This document shows, piece after piece, positions 15,768-22,581 of a stretch of 27,649 nucleotides of DNA. The translations under genes and the position numbers were made by a program. A model generated the notes under the pieces. It was not told the origin of the DNA. It did no database searches and was given only the letters and a program-made list of their open reading frames with translations. The first letter of the stretch is position 1, and each line of letters starts with the position of its first letter. This DNA is from CAMQRS01 sp964370645 (lineage in GTDB: Bacteria > Bacillota_I > Bacilli_A > Erysipelotrichales > Erysipelotrichaceae): positions 1 to 27,649 of the forward strand of contig CAYJJS010000022.1 in assembly GCA_964370645.1 (NCBI GenBank). The letters are read 5' to 3'.

Positions 15768-17165
15768 ATGAAAGATAAAACAGTAATTGTAGGTGCAGGT
15801 CCAGCTGGGATATTTACAGCGTTAGAATTGATTAAAAATGGCTATACAAAGCCCATTGTGATTGTTGAAAAAGGAGTTTCAATAGCCAAACGAAGTTGTC
15901 CAAAAAAATATACGAACAAGTGTGTTTCTTGTAAACCAAATTGTCATATCACGACTGGTTTTTCTGGTGCTGGTGCCTTTTCGGATGGGAAGTTATCACT
16001 AAGTTATGAAGTTGGTGGTGATCTACCTGATTTGATTGGTAGTGAGTATGCGCAAGAACTTATTGATTACACAGATTCTATTTACTTAGATTTTGGAGCT
16101 GATACAAAAGTAGAAGGTGTAAATGTTAGTGAGGAAGTTAAGCAGATTCGTAAAAAAGCAATTCAAGCCGGATTAAAGCTAGTAGATTGTCCAATTCGCC
16201 ACCTTGGAACAGAGAAAGCACAAGAGATTTATTATGCAATTGAATTATTCCTACAAAAACATGGTGTAGAAATCTTGTTCTCTACATCTTGTGAAGATTT
16301 GATTATACAAGAGGACAAATGTGTTGGGGTACAGGTCAGAAATACGCAAGAAGTGTTCGCGATTTATGCAGATACTGTCATCATTGCAAGTGGTAGACGT
16401 GGAGCAAGTTTTTTAGAGAAATTGTGCGAAAAACACAATATTGCCCATATGCCTGGATGTGTCGATATTGGAGTACGTGTTGAGGTGCGAAATGAAATAA
16501 TGGAGCAAGTTAATAATGTCTTATATGAATCTAAATTAATTGGTTATCCAAAACCATTCAAAAATAAAGTACGTACATTTTGTCAAAATCCTGGTGGTTT
16601 TGTTAGCCAAGAAAATTATGATAATGACTTAGCTGTAGTAAATGGACACTCTTATAAAGAATTGAAATCAAACAATACGAATTTAGCAATTTTATGTTCT
16701 CATGAATTTATAGAACCATTCAATCAACCAATTGCATATGCACAAAAAGTTGCAGAACTTACGAATATGCTTGGTGGTGGTCAAATTGTAGTACAACGTT
16801 TTGGTGATATTTTAGATGGTAAACGAACTTGGCAGGAAGAACTTTCTACTACCAATGTGAAAGCAACCTTAGTAGATGCAATTGCAGGGGATATTACGGC
16901 TGCAATGCCATATCGTGCTATGAGTAATATTATCGCATTTATAAAAGCAGTGGATCACATCGTGCCAGGATTTGCATCCGATGAAACTTTACTTTATTCA
17001 CCAGAAATTAAATTTTATAGCAATCGTGTAAAGATGGATGACACACTACACACGAATATAGAAAACCTATATTGTTTAGGGGATAGTAGCGGTTGGACTA
17101 GAGGTCTAATGATGGCATCTACGATGGGTGTGCTTATGGCAAGAAAAATGTTAAATAAAAAGTAG
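15768..17165 (+). CDS. FAD-dependent dehydrogenase/oxidoreductase (COG2509-like)
   Basis: The 465-aa protein starts with the FAD-binding dinucleotide motif VGAGPAG (8-14) and the Glu34 that contacts the ribose. It then has a cysteine group Cys44, Cys52, Cys55, Cys59, and the block FSGAGAFSDGKLS (65-77). The C-terminus has a second FAD motif, YCLGDSSGWTRG. These are the marks of the uncharacterised NAD(FAD)-utilising dehydrogenase family COG2509. The reaction is unknown. The four cysteines could hold a metal or Fe-S centre, but this is not shown. The gene has its own promoter and lies behind the purine riboswitch, so expression should respond to a purine. GAGGG precedes the ATG. Its stop codon is inside the shared terminator. 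Confidence 0.82.
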   Translation: MKDKTVIVGAGPAGIFTALELIKNGYTKPIVIVEKGVSIAKRSCPKKYTNKCVSCKPNCHITTGFSGAGAFSDGKLSLSYEVGGDLPDLIGSEYAQELIDYTDSIYLDFGADTKVEGVNVSEEVKQIRKKAIQAGLKLVDCPIRHLGTEKAQEIYYAIELFLQKHGVEILFSTSCEDLIIQEDKCVGVQVRNTQEVFAIYADTVIIASGRRGASFLEKLCEKHNIAHMPGCVDIGVRVEVRNEIMEQVNNVLYESKLIGYPKPFKNKVRTFCQNPGGFVSQENYDNDLAVVNGHSYKELKSNNTNLAILCSHEFIEPFNQPIAYAQKVAELTNMLGGGQIVVQRFGDILDGKRTWQEELSTTNVKATLVDAIAGDITAAMPYRAMSNIIAFIKAVDHIVPGFASDETLLYSPEIKFYSNRVKMDDTLHTNIENLYCLGDSSGWTRGLMMASTMGVLMARKMLNKK

Positions 17166-17187
17166 CGTTAATCGCTACTTTTTTTAC
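17157..17187. terminator. Shared bidirectional terminator
   Basis: AAAAAGTAGCG (17157-17167) pairs with CGCTACTTTTT (17173-17183) around loop TTAAT, with T's to 17187. The plus-strand gene's TAG is in the left arm and the minus-strand gene's TAA is in the loop. Confidence 0.88.
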
Positions 17188-18775
17188 TAAATTTATACAA
17201 TGTGAAGATGGTCAACAACATTAAGACAATACCAATTGGTAATGAAATATACACACTTTGTGTAAACCCTGCAATAATATAAGTAATAAAACTTACAACA
17301 GCTACAGTTAAAGCATATGGTAATTGAGTGGATACATGATTTACATGATTACATTGTGCTCCTGCACTAGCCATAATTGTTGTATCTGAAATAGGTGAAC
17401 AATGATCACCACAGACAGCACCTGCCAGACAAGCTGAAATTGAAATAATCATTAGCTCCTCATTCACACCACTAAACACACCTACAACAATTGGAATTAA
17501 AATACCAAAAGTTCCCCAAGAAGTTCCTGTCGCAAATGCTAAGAACACTGCCACTAAGAATATAATCGCTGGCAAGAAATTCATAAGACCTTGTGCCTGT
17601 GATAACATAACGCCTTCAACAAAAGAAGTTGCACCTAAAGAATCCGTCATAGCTTTAAGCGTCCATGCCAAAGTTAAAATTAAGATAGCTGGGACCATTG
17701 CCTTAAATCCTTCTGGTAAACATTCCATACATGATTGAAAACTCAATACTTTACGCACTGTGTAAAATATAATAGTAATAATATAACCACCAAAACTTCC
17801 CAATACTAGACCCACAGATGCATCTGCATTGGAGAATGCAGTAATAATATCATTTCCACTAAAGATACCTCCTGTGTATAACATTCCCATTACACAACCG
17901 ATAATTAATGCGATAATAGGGAAGATTAAATCAATAACTTTTCCACCATCTTGATCCTCATCTTGAACCTCTACTTGCTTTCCGTTCGTAAACAAATCAC
18001 CTTCTAAGGCATTATCTTCATGTTTTTTCATACTTCCATAATCAAAGCGTAAGACAATGATACTAACGACCATTATAATTGTTAGTAACGCATAAAAATT
18101 ATAAGGAATAGCTCTTAAAAAGATAGAGAATCCATCTTCACCTTCTACAAACCCACTTACAGCTGCAGCCCAAGATGAAATTGGTGCAATAATACAAATA
18201 GGAGCAGCAGTAGAATCAATTAAGTAGGCTAGTTTTGCTCTAGACACTTTCTGTTTATCTGTTACTGGTCGCATAACACTACCAACTGTTAAACAGTTGA
18301 AGTAATCATCAATAAAGATTAATACTCCTAATCCCATAGTAGCCAATTGAACACCAACTCTTGTTTTAAATTTGTTGCTTGCCCAATTACCAAATGCAAT
18401 GGACCCTTTTGCCTTGTTCATAAGACTCACCATTGTTCCTAAAATAACTAGAAACACAAGTATCCCAACATTGTATGGATCGGATAGGGAAGTTAATAAA
18501 CCTCCATGTAATACATGATTCATTGCTCCTTCTAAATGGAAGGAAGAATAAAATAAAGCACCCATCACTATTCCAACAAATAAAGAACTATATACTTCTT
18601 TTGTCAGTAATGCCAATACAATAGCGACAACTGGTGGAACCAGTGAGTAAATACTACCATACATACTAGTAGCGTGGACTAATGTGTCTTCTGCAAAGAT
18701 TTCCATTGTGAAGAAACTCATTGTAATCATAATTACAAGGGTAAGCAACACAACTTTTTTTGTTTTTTTGTTCAT
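17168..18775 (-). CDS. lysW: NhaC-superfamily transporter, probable lysine transporter (LysW type)
   Basis: The 535-aa protein has an N-terminal hydrophobic segment (about residues 8-28) that could be a signal or first membrane helix, then about ten further hydrophobic segments. The NhaC/COG1757 family blocks are visible: FIDDYFNCLTVGSVMRPVTD and SPISDTT near the C-terminus. Such proteins are annotated Na+/H+ antiporters, but comparative work on LYS elements assigned the members behind lysine riboswitches to lysine uptake (LysW). This gene has a lysine riboswitch directly upstream, so lysine transport is the better call. AGAGGA stands six bases before the ATG at 18775. The frame extends to 18823, but that part lies in the riboswitch terminator and is excluded. 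Confidence 0.82.
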   Translation of the reverse strand: MNKKTKKVVLLTLVIMITMSFFTMEIFAEDTLVHATSMYGSIYSLVPPVVAIVLALLTKEVYSSLFVGIVMGALFYSSFHLEGAMNHVLHGGLLTSLSDPYNVGILVFLVILGTMVSLMNKAKGSIAFGNWASNKFKTRVGVQLATMGLGVLIFIDDYFNCLTVGSVMRPVTDKQKVSRAKLAYLIDSTAAPICIIAPISSWAAAVSGFVEGEDGFSIFLRAIPYNFYALLTIIMVVSIIVLRFDYGSMKKHEDNALEGDLFTNGKQVEVQDEDQDGGKVIDLIFPIIALIIGCVMGMLYTGGIFSGNDIITAFSNADASVGLVLGSFGGYIITIIFYTVRKVLSFQSCMECLPEGFKAMVPAILILTLAWTLKAMTDSLGATSFVEGVMLSQAQGLMNFLPAIIFLVAVFLAFATGTSWGTFGILIPIVVGVFSGVNEELMIISISACLAGAVCGDHCSPISDTTIMASAGAQCNHVNHVSTQLPYALTVAVVSFITYIIAGFTQSVYISLPIGIVLMLLTIFTLYKFSKKSSD

Positions 18776-18801
18776 ACATTCCTCTTTCTTGTCATAAAAA
18801 T

Positions 18802-19009
18802 AAAAAAAGATAAGCGAGTACACTTATCATACAAAAGTATAATTGTAGCACTCCACACATGTGACAGTGTGTAATATATTATATTACACCCCAAAATATA
18901 CATGTAGGTCATGCATATTTTTCGGCGATTCATCCTTTCAAAAAAGTAAGTACCTAACTGTGCCTTTTTTTACTCTTAATCATCGCGCCTCTACTTAATT
19001 TATTATAAC
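18802..19009 (-). promoter_or_regulatory. Lysine riboswitch (L-box) with terminator platform
   Basis: Read on the minus strand from about 19009. The L-box blocks are AAGTAGAGGCGCGATGATTA then AGAGTA (18996-18971), then GAAAGGATGAATCGCCGAA in the next helix. Then comes TGGGGTGT, a perfect 10-bp hairpin (18869-18889), and CTGTCACATGTGTGGAG leading to the P1 strand GTGCTAC. P1 pairs GTAG with CTAC. Downstream, ATTATAC (18843-18837) can pair with GTATGAT (18832-18826) as antiterminator. Alternatively GATAAGTG (18828-18821) pairs with CGCTTATC (18816-18809), followed by T7 (18808-18802), as terminator. Lysine binding uses the P1 3' strand, so it should favour termination (OFF). Confidence 0.9.
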
Positions 19010-19016
19010 CTCTATC

Positions 19017-19045
19017 ATTTTATTATTTATGGTGCAATATGTCAA
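19017..19045 (-). promoter_or_regulatory. Promoter of the lysine-riboswitch transcript
   Basis: Minus-strand TTGACA (19040-19045), 17 bases, TAAAAT (19017-19022). The start would be near 19010, at the beginning of the L-box. A TATAAT at 19002-19007 has no -35 at proper distance. Confidence 0.75.
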
Positions 19046-19074
19046 AGAATTTATTTAAAAAGACAAAAAAATGA

Positions 19075-19103
19075 TAGACAAGTACGCGTAGTTTTGTTAT
19101 TAT
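19075..19103 (+). promoter_or_regulatory. rplS promoter
   Basis: TAGACA (19075-19080), 17 bases, TATTAT (19098-19103). The leader before rplS would be about 72 nt. Confidence 0.7.
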
Positions 19104-19119
19104 TATAAAGCCTATGTGC

Positions 19120-19155
19120 CATATGTTCCGCTGAGTGTATCTTATGAGCGATATG
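19120..19155 (+). promoter_or_regulatory. Hairpin in the rplS leader, candidate L19 autoregulatory element
   Basis: CATAT (19120-19124) pairs with ATATG (19151-19155), and CGCT (19129-19132) pairs with AGCG (19147-19150). A GTTC bulge lies on the 5' side and the loop is 14 bases. L19 leader RNAs have been described in Firmicutes. I infer a relation from position and fold, not from a recognised consensus. Confidence 0.4.
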
Positions 19156-19181
19156 AAATACGAAAGAAAAGGAGTAAAGAA

Positions 19182-19529
19182 ATGAATTTAAATTTAGTAA
19201 ATGAAGTGACTAAGTCACAATTAAGAACAGACATTCCTGAATTCAGAAGTGGATGTACAGTTAAAGTTCACGTTAAGATTAAAGAGGGTGACAAATCAAG
19301 AATCCAGGTATTCGAAGGTGTTGTTATCGCTAAAAAGGGTGGAGGAATCGCAGAAAACTTCACAGTACGTAAAATTTCTAACCAAATTGGAGTAGAAAGA
19401 ACATTCCCAGTACACTCACCAATTATTGATAAAATTGAAGTAGTTCGTAAAGGGAAAGTTAGAAGAAACAAATTACGTTACTTACGTGGTTTATCTGGTA
19501 AAGCTGCTCGTATTAAAGAAATTCGTTAA
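19182..19529 (+). CDS. rplS: 50S ribosomal protein L19
   Basis: L19 sits at the subunit interface of the large subunit. The 115-aa product from ATG 19182 matches the family's usual length and its blocks: QLRTDIPEFRSG, VFEGVVIAKKGGG, RKISNQIGVERTFPVHSP, and the C-terminal GKAARIKEIR. The frame is open to 19116, but AAAAGGAG sits just before 19182 and L19 proteins begin with MNL..., so the longer form is rejected. The usual rpsP-rimM-trmD partners are absent; it is a single-gene unit with its own promoter and terminator, followed by signal peptidase genes. Confidence 0.96.
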   Translation: MNLNLVNEVTKSQLRTDIPEFRSGCTVKVHVKIKEGDKSRIQVFEGVVIAKKGGGIAENFTVRKISNQIGVERTFPVHSPIIDKIEVVRKGKVRRNKLRYLRGLSGKAARIKEIR

Positions 19530-19532
19530 TTT

Positions 19533-19558
19533 AAAAAGTCGCAATCGCGGCTTTTTTT
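19533..19558 (+). terminator. rplS terminator
   Basis: AAAAAGTCGC (19533-19542) pairs with GCGGCTTTTT (19547-19556) with one G-T pair around loop AATC, then T's to 19558. Confidence 0.85.
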
Positions 19559-19612
19559 AATTATTTTTATAAAATACAGGATTAAATGTGTGAATTATGA
19601 TGCAAAAGAGGT

Positions 19613-19640
19613 AAAGTAGCAATCGCGACTTTCCTTTTTT
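19613..19640 (+). terminator. Second hairpin, near-copy of the rplS terminator
   Basis: AAAGTAGC (19613-19620), loop AATC, GCGACTTT (19625-19632), with one A-G mismatch, then a C/T-rich tract. Loop and flanking bases match the terminator 80 bases upstream, suggesting local duplication. Confidence 0.5.
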
Positions 19641-19648
19641 TTCTTTTT

Positions 19649-19657
19649 TGGTATAAT
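19649..19657 (+). promoter_or_regulatory. Promoter of the signal peptidase pair (extended -10)
   Basis: TG-G-TATAAT (19649-19657) has a perfect -10 hexamer. The expected start, six or seven bases on, coincides with the first lepB ATG at 19664. Confidence 0.65.
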
Positions 19658-19663
19658 AAATAC

Positions 19664-20209
19664 ATGAAAATAGAAATGAAATATAATGAAATTTTAAATG
19701 AAATTGCATATGTTTTACGTACAATCGTGGTAAGCTCGGTTGTCGTTTTTCTATTTACTAAGTTACTTTTCAAACCTTATCATGTGGATGGTCTAAGCAT
19801 GTATCCGACATTAGATGACAAGGATTTTGGTTTCAGTTTTGTTTTTAACTCTTTAATCGACCAATACAATCGCTTTGATGTTGTGATTGTGGATGTTGAA
19901 GATTCAAAAGAACCTTGGATCAAACGTATTATTGCATTGCCCAATGAAACGATTGAGTATAAAGATGATGTTTTGTATATCAATGGGGTAGCTATGGAAG
20001 AACCGTTTTTAGATGAGGAGTATATGAATAAGAAAACGTTTGGTGGGACTTTGAATTTTACGACTGATTTTGGTCCAATTACGTTAGAAGACAATGAATA
20101 TTTCTTATTAGGTGATAATCGTCTAGTTTCACAAGACTCTAGAAATGTAGGACCTTTTCAAGAAGATCAAATTTTAAGTACACATCTATTTGTTGTGTAC
20201 CCGTTTTAG
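19664..20209 (+). CDS. lepB: Signal peptidase I (first of two)
   Basis: Membrane serine protease that removes signal peptides from exported preproteins. The 181-aa protein has one N-terminal membrane segment (about 18-38). The nucleophile is Ser45 in GLSMYPTL, the catalytic lysine is in IKRIIALP (Lys87), and the late box is LGDNRLVSQDSR. This is the small Gram-positive form. No Shine-Dalgarno is visible before the ATG, which falls where transcription should start, so the mRNA may be leaderless. A start at 19676 (fifth codon) is possible and would leave the catalytic parts unchanged. It is followed after 13 bases by a paralogue. Confidence 0.92.
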   Translation: MKIEMKYNEILNEIAYVLRTIVVSSVVVFLFTKLLFKPYHVDGLSMYPTLDDKDFGFSFVFNSLIDQYNRFDVVIVDVEDSKEPWIKRIIALPNETIEYKDDVLYINGVAMEEPFLDEEYMNKKTFGGTLNFTTDFGPITLEDNEYFLLGDNRLVSQDSRNVGPFQEDQILSTHLFVVYPF

Positions 20210-20222
20210 ATGGAGGTTAGAG

Positions 20223-21062
20223 ATGGAAAATAAAACAGAAGAGCTTGAAGTGCAAGCAAGTGAAGCAGAAGCATTAACAGAAGAAGCAGAAAAAGAAGGT
20301 GCAAATACACAACAACTTAATGTAGATTCAAATACTACATCAACGGATGAAAACGTTGTATGTATTGCTACTGACGCTACAATAAATATAGTTGAAGATA
20401 ACGAAGTTGAACAAGTCGAAAAAAAAGTTGAAAAAAGTCGTTTTAAAAAGAAGAAAAATGAAGAATTAACAAGCCTTCAAATGGATATTATTGCGAAAAC
20501 GAAAAAAGATTCTTTTTTCATTGAATGTGCAGATGTTTTACGTACAATCGCAATTAGTGTCTTTGTTTTATTTATTTTAAATGCATTTGTTGTAAAGCCA
20601 GTTAGTGTTGAAGGTTCTAGTATGTATCCAACTTTGCACGATGGTGATTATGGGTTCTCATATATTTTTGGTGCACTACAAGGTGATTTTGAACGTTTTG
20701 ATGTAGTTATCGCAAAAGATAAAACAGATGCAAACAAATTATTAGTGAAAAGAATTATTGCTTTACCAGGGGAACATATCGAATACAAAGATGATGTTTT
20801 ATACATTGATGGAAAGGCTGTAGACGAACCGTTTTTTGACCCGAGTTTCATTGATTCTCAAATCAATGAAGGCGATGTATTTACATCTGACTTTGGGCCT
20901 TATCAATTGGGTGAAGATGAATACTTTATTATGGGTGATAATCGCCCTGCATCGTACGATTCACGACAAGGTGGAACTTATGAAGCGAGTGATTTCGTTA
21001 GTAAATATGTGTTTGTAGTATATCCATTTTCAGATTTTGGAATGGTTTCGAATAATAACTAA
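20223..21062 (+). CDS. lepB: Signal peptidase I (second of two) with acidic N-terminal extension
   Basis: Paralogue of the preceding gene, 279 aa from ATG 20223 (GGAGG ten bases upstream; an in-frame start at 20190 lies inside the first lepB and is rejected). Residues 1-70 are a low-complexity Glu/Ala/Thr/Asn-rich region, followed by a basic cluster KSRFKKKKNEE (71-81). One membrane segment follows (about 107-124), with Ser133 in GSSMYPTL and Lys176 in VKRIIALP, and then MGDNRPASYDSR. The extension should be cytoplasmic. The shared phrase YKDDVLYI and similar termini show a tandem duplication. The two enzymes may differ in substrate range; the role of the extension is unknown. Confidence 0.92.
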   Translation: MENKTEELEVQASEAEALTEEAEKEGANTQQLNVDSNTTSTDENVVCIATDATINIVEDNEVEQVEKKVEKSRFKKKKNEELTSLQMDIIAKTKKDSFFIECADVLRTIAISVFVLFILNAFVVKPVSVEGSSMYPTLHDGDYGFSYIFGALQGDFERFDVVIAKDKTDANKLLVKRIIALPGEHIEYKDDVLYIDGKAVDEPFFDPSFIDSQINEGDVFTSDFGPYQLGEDEYFIMGDNRPASYDSRQGGTYEASDFVSKYVFVVYPFSDFGMVSNNN

Positions 21063-21084
21063 CTCGATAAATATCGAGTTTTTT
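21061..21084 (+). terminator. Terminator after the lepB pair
   Basis: AACTCGAT (21061-21068), loop AAAT, ATCGAGTT (21073-21080), T's to 21084. It overlaps the second lepB stop codon. Confidence 0.85.
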
Positions 21085-21105
21085 CGTGAGTAGAAAGGGG
21101 AACAT

Positions 21106-21900
21106 ATGAAAGAAGGATTCAATTTAGAGGGAAGAAATGTCCTTATCACTGGTGTGAGTAGGGAAATTGGAATCGGTACAACACTGGCAAGACGATTTGC
21201 ACAAGCAGGTGCTAGAGTAGTGATTCATGGCTTTAGTCATTACGATTTGACATCTGGTACAAAAACAACCGCGACAAAGGATGGGACACAAAACATTGCG
21301 AAACAACTGCAAGAAGAAGGATATGAAGTTTATGCACTTGAGCAATCAGATTTGAGCATTGCTAGTAATGCAGAAAAGATAATAGAGGATGCATACAATA
21401 TACTTGGAGGTTTGAGTGACTTGATTCTTAATCATGCATATAGTGTTGAAGATCAACTTGGTAGCTGGAGTGCACATCACATTGATATGCATTTACAAAT
21501 CAATGTACGTGCTGCGATGCTTATGATACAAGCTTTTGAAGCATTAGAAAATAAAGGCAATCGAACAATTACATTATTTAGTAGTGGACAACACAAGCAC
21601 ATTGAAACCAATTTGATGGCCTATAGCATATCCAAAGATGCCACAATCAGTCTATGTAAAGCAAGTGCAAAACTACTAGCAGAGCAACAAATCCGCGTAA
21701 ACTGTATTGACCCAGGTCCAACAGACACTGGATATGCAACAAAAGAACTATACGAAGAAGTTGCTAATGCTTTTCCTGCAAAACGTTGGGGAACACCCAA
21801 TGATTGTGCAGATATAGTTTTGTTTTTACATAGTAAATATGGCAAATGGATCAGTGGTCAATTAATTTCTAGTCATGGAGGATTTAAACATTTACTCTAA
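21106..21900 (+). CDS. Short-chain dehydrogenase/reductase (classical SDR)
   Basis: NAD(P)-dependent oxidoreductase of unknown substrate, 264 aa. The cofactor motif is TGVSREIGIG (15-24), a variant of TGxxxGIG with extra residues, and the NNAG position reads NHAY (109-112). The catalytic pair is Tyr173 and Lys177 (YSISK), and the C-terminal PGPTDTGY and ISGQ.ISSHGG blocks are typical. The GVSR variant marks a subfamily common in Firmicutes and often loosely annotated as 3-oxoacyl reductase. AAAGGGG precedes the ATG. It has no operon partner: a terminator lies before it and a promoter/operator after it. Confidence 0.87.
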   Translation: MKEGFNLEGRNVLITGVSREIGIGTTLARRFAQAGARVVIHGFSHYDLTSGTKTTATKDGTQNIAKQLQEEGYEVYALEQSDLSIASNAEKIIEDAYNILGGLSDLILNHAYSVEDQLGSWSAHHIDMHLQINVRAAMLMIQAFEALENKGNRTITLFSSGQHKHIETNLMAYSISKDATISLCKASAKLLAEQQIRVNCIDPGPTDTGYATKELYEEVANAFPAKRWGTPNDCADIVLFLHSKYGKWISGQLISSHGGFKHLL

Positions 21901-21922
21901 TTACTTACATAAATGTAAGTAA
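21901..21922 (+). promoter_or_regulatory. Palindromic operator candidate for the HxlR regulator
   Basis: TTACTTACAT-AA-ATGTAAGTAA is a perfect inverted repeat with ten-base arms. It ends directly at the -35 of the nitroreductase promoter and lacks a following T-run, so it is not a terminator. Repeats with TTAC...GTAA halves are typical for winged-helix HxlR/MarR-like dimers, and an HxlR gene lies next downstream. Confidence 0.6.
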
Positions 21923-21950
21923 TTGACTTAATTTCAACTTGTATTATACT
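21923..21950 (+). promoter_or_regulatory. Nitroreductase promoter
   Basis: TTGACT (21923-21928), 16 bases, TATACT (21945-21950). It abuts the palindrome at 21901-21922. Confidence 0.7.
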
Positions 21951-21990
21951 AAGAATAGAAGCAATCTTAGCATTGTGAGAGGAGAACCAT

Positions 21991-22509
21991 ATGAATGAAG
22001 TTATAGAAAATATATTAACGCGACGCAGTATTCGCGATTTTTCACAAAAACAGCCAACGGCTCAAGAGATGGAAGTTTTATTAAACGCTGCAATTTATGC
22101 GCCAAGTGGTGCTAACAGACAAACTTGGAAATTCACTGCGATTTTAAATGCAGATATAATCCAAGAATTAGCCAATGCTATAGGTACAATTTGGGAGAGA
22201 GAAAATTATAACTTTTATGGAGCTCCAGCTTTAATTATTACATCTAATGAAGCTGATAGTAAGTGGGGAAGATGCGATAATGCATGTGCAATGCAAAACA
22301 TTGGATTAGCTGCACATAGCATGGGTATTGGAACGGTTTGGATTAACCAATTTTTTGATCATAGTTATGAACCTCAACTTCGAGCAATTCTTACAAAGTT
22401 AGGTATTCCTCAAAATCATGTGGTGTATGGTGTTGCTGCTGTGGGTTACTCAAAGAGTGAACCTAAAGGTAAAGTAGATAAAGTTGGAGAATATACAATC
22501 GTTGAATAA
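21991..22509 (+). CDS. Nitroreductase-family FMN oxidoreductase
   Basis: 172-aa protein of the NfsB/NADH-oxidase-like fold. It uses FMN and NAD(P)H to reduce nitro compounds, quinones or flavins. The family opening ILTRRSIRDFS (8-18), the FMN-contacting APSGANRQTWKF (37-48) and the C-terminal AAVGYSKSEPKGK are visible. It is at the short end of the family. GAGAGGAG precedes the ATG. The palindromic operator at its promoter and the HxlR gene behind it suggest induction by electrophile or quinone stress, as for B. subtilis HxlR-type regulators that govern nitroreductases. The inducer is unknown. Confidence 0.88.
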   Translation: MNEVIENILTRRSIRDFSQKQPTAQEMEVLLNAAIYAPSGANRQTWKFTAILNADIIQELANAIGTIWERENYNFYGAPALIITSNEADSKWGRCDNACAMQNIGLAAHSMGIGTVWINQFFDHSYEPQLRAILTKLGIPQNHVVYGVAAVGYSKSEPKGKVDKVGEYTIVE

Positions 22510-22517
22510 ACAGCATG

Positions 22518-22550
22518 AAGGGATGTCTATCTAGAATCATCCCTTTTTTT
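22518..22550 (+). terminator. Nitroreductase terminator
   Basis: AAGGGATG (22518-22525) pairs with CATCCCTT (22538-22545) across a 12-base loop, followed by T's to 22550. Confidence 0.8.
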
Positions 22551-22581
22551 GTAGTATGATTAAAACAAGGAGATTACAACT

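Noticed and set aside
18776..18823. Longer N-terminus for the NhaC-type transporter
   Set aside because: Those codons lie in the T-run and hairpin of the lysine riboswitch terminator; AGAGGA before 18775 fixes the start.
18869..18889. Perfect 21-base palindrome as a protein operator
   Set aside because: It falls inside the lysine riboswitch, where it forms one of the aptamer helices, so an RNA explanation suffices.
19116..19181. 22 extra N-terminal residues on L19
   Set aside because: L19 proteins begin at MNL..., AAAAGGAG sits directly before 19182, and the extra frame lies in the structured leader.
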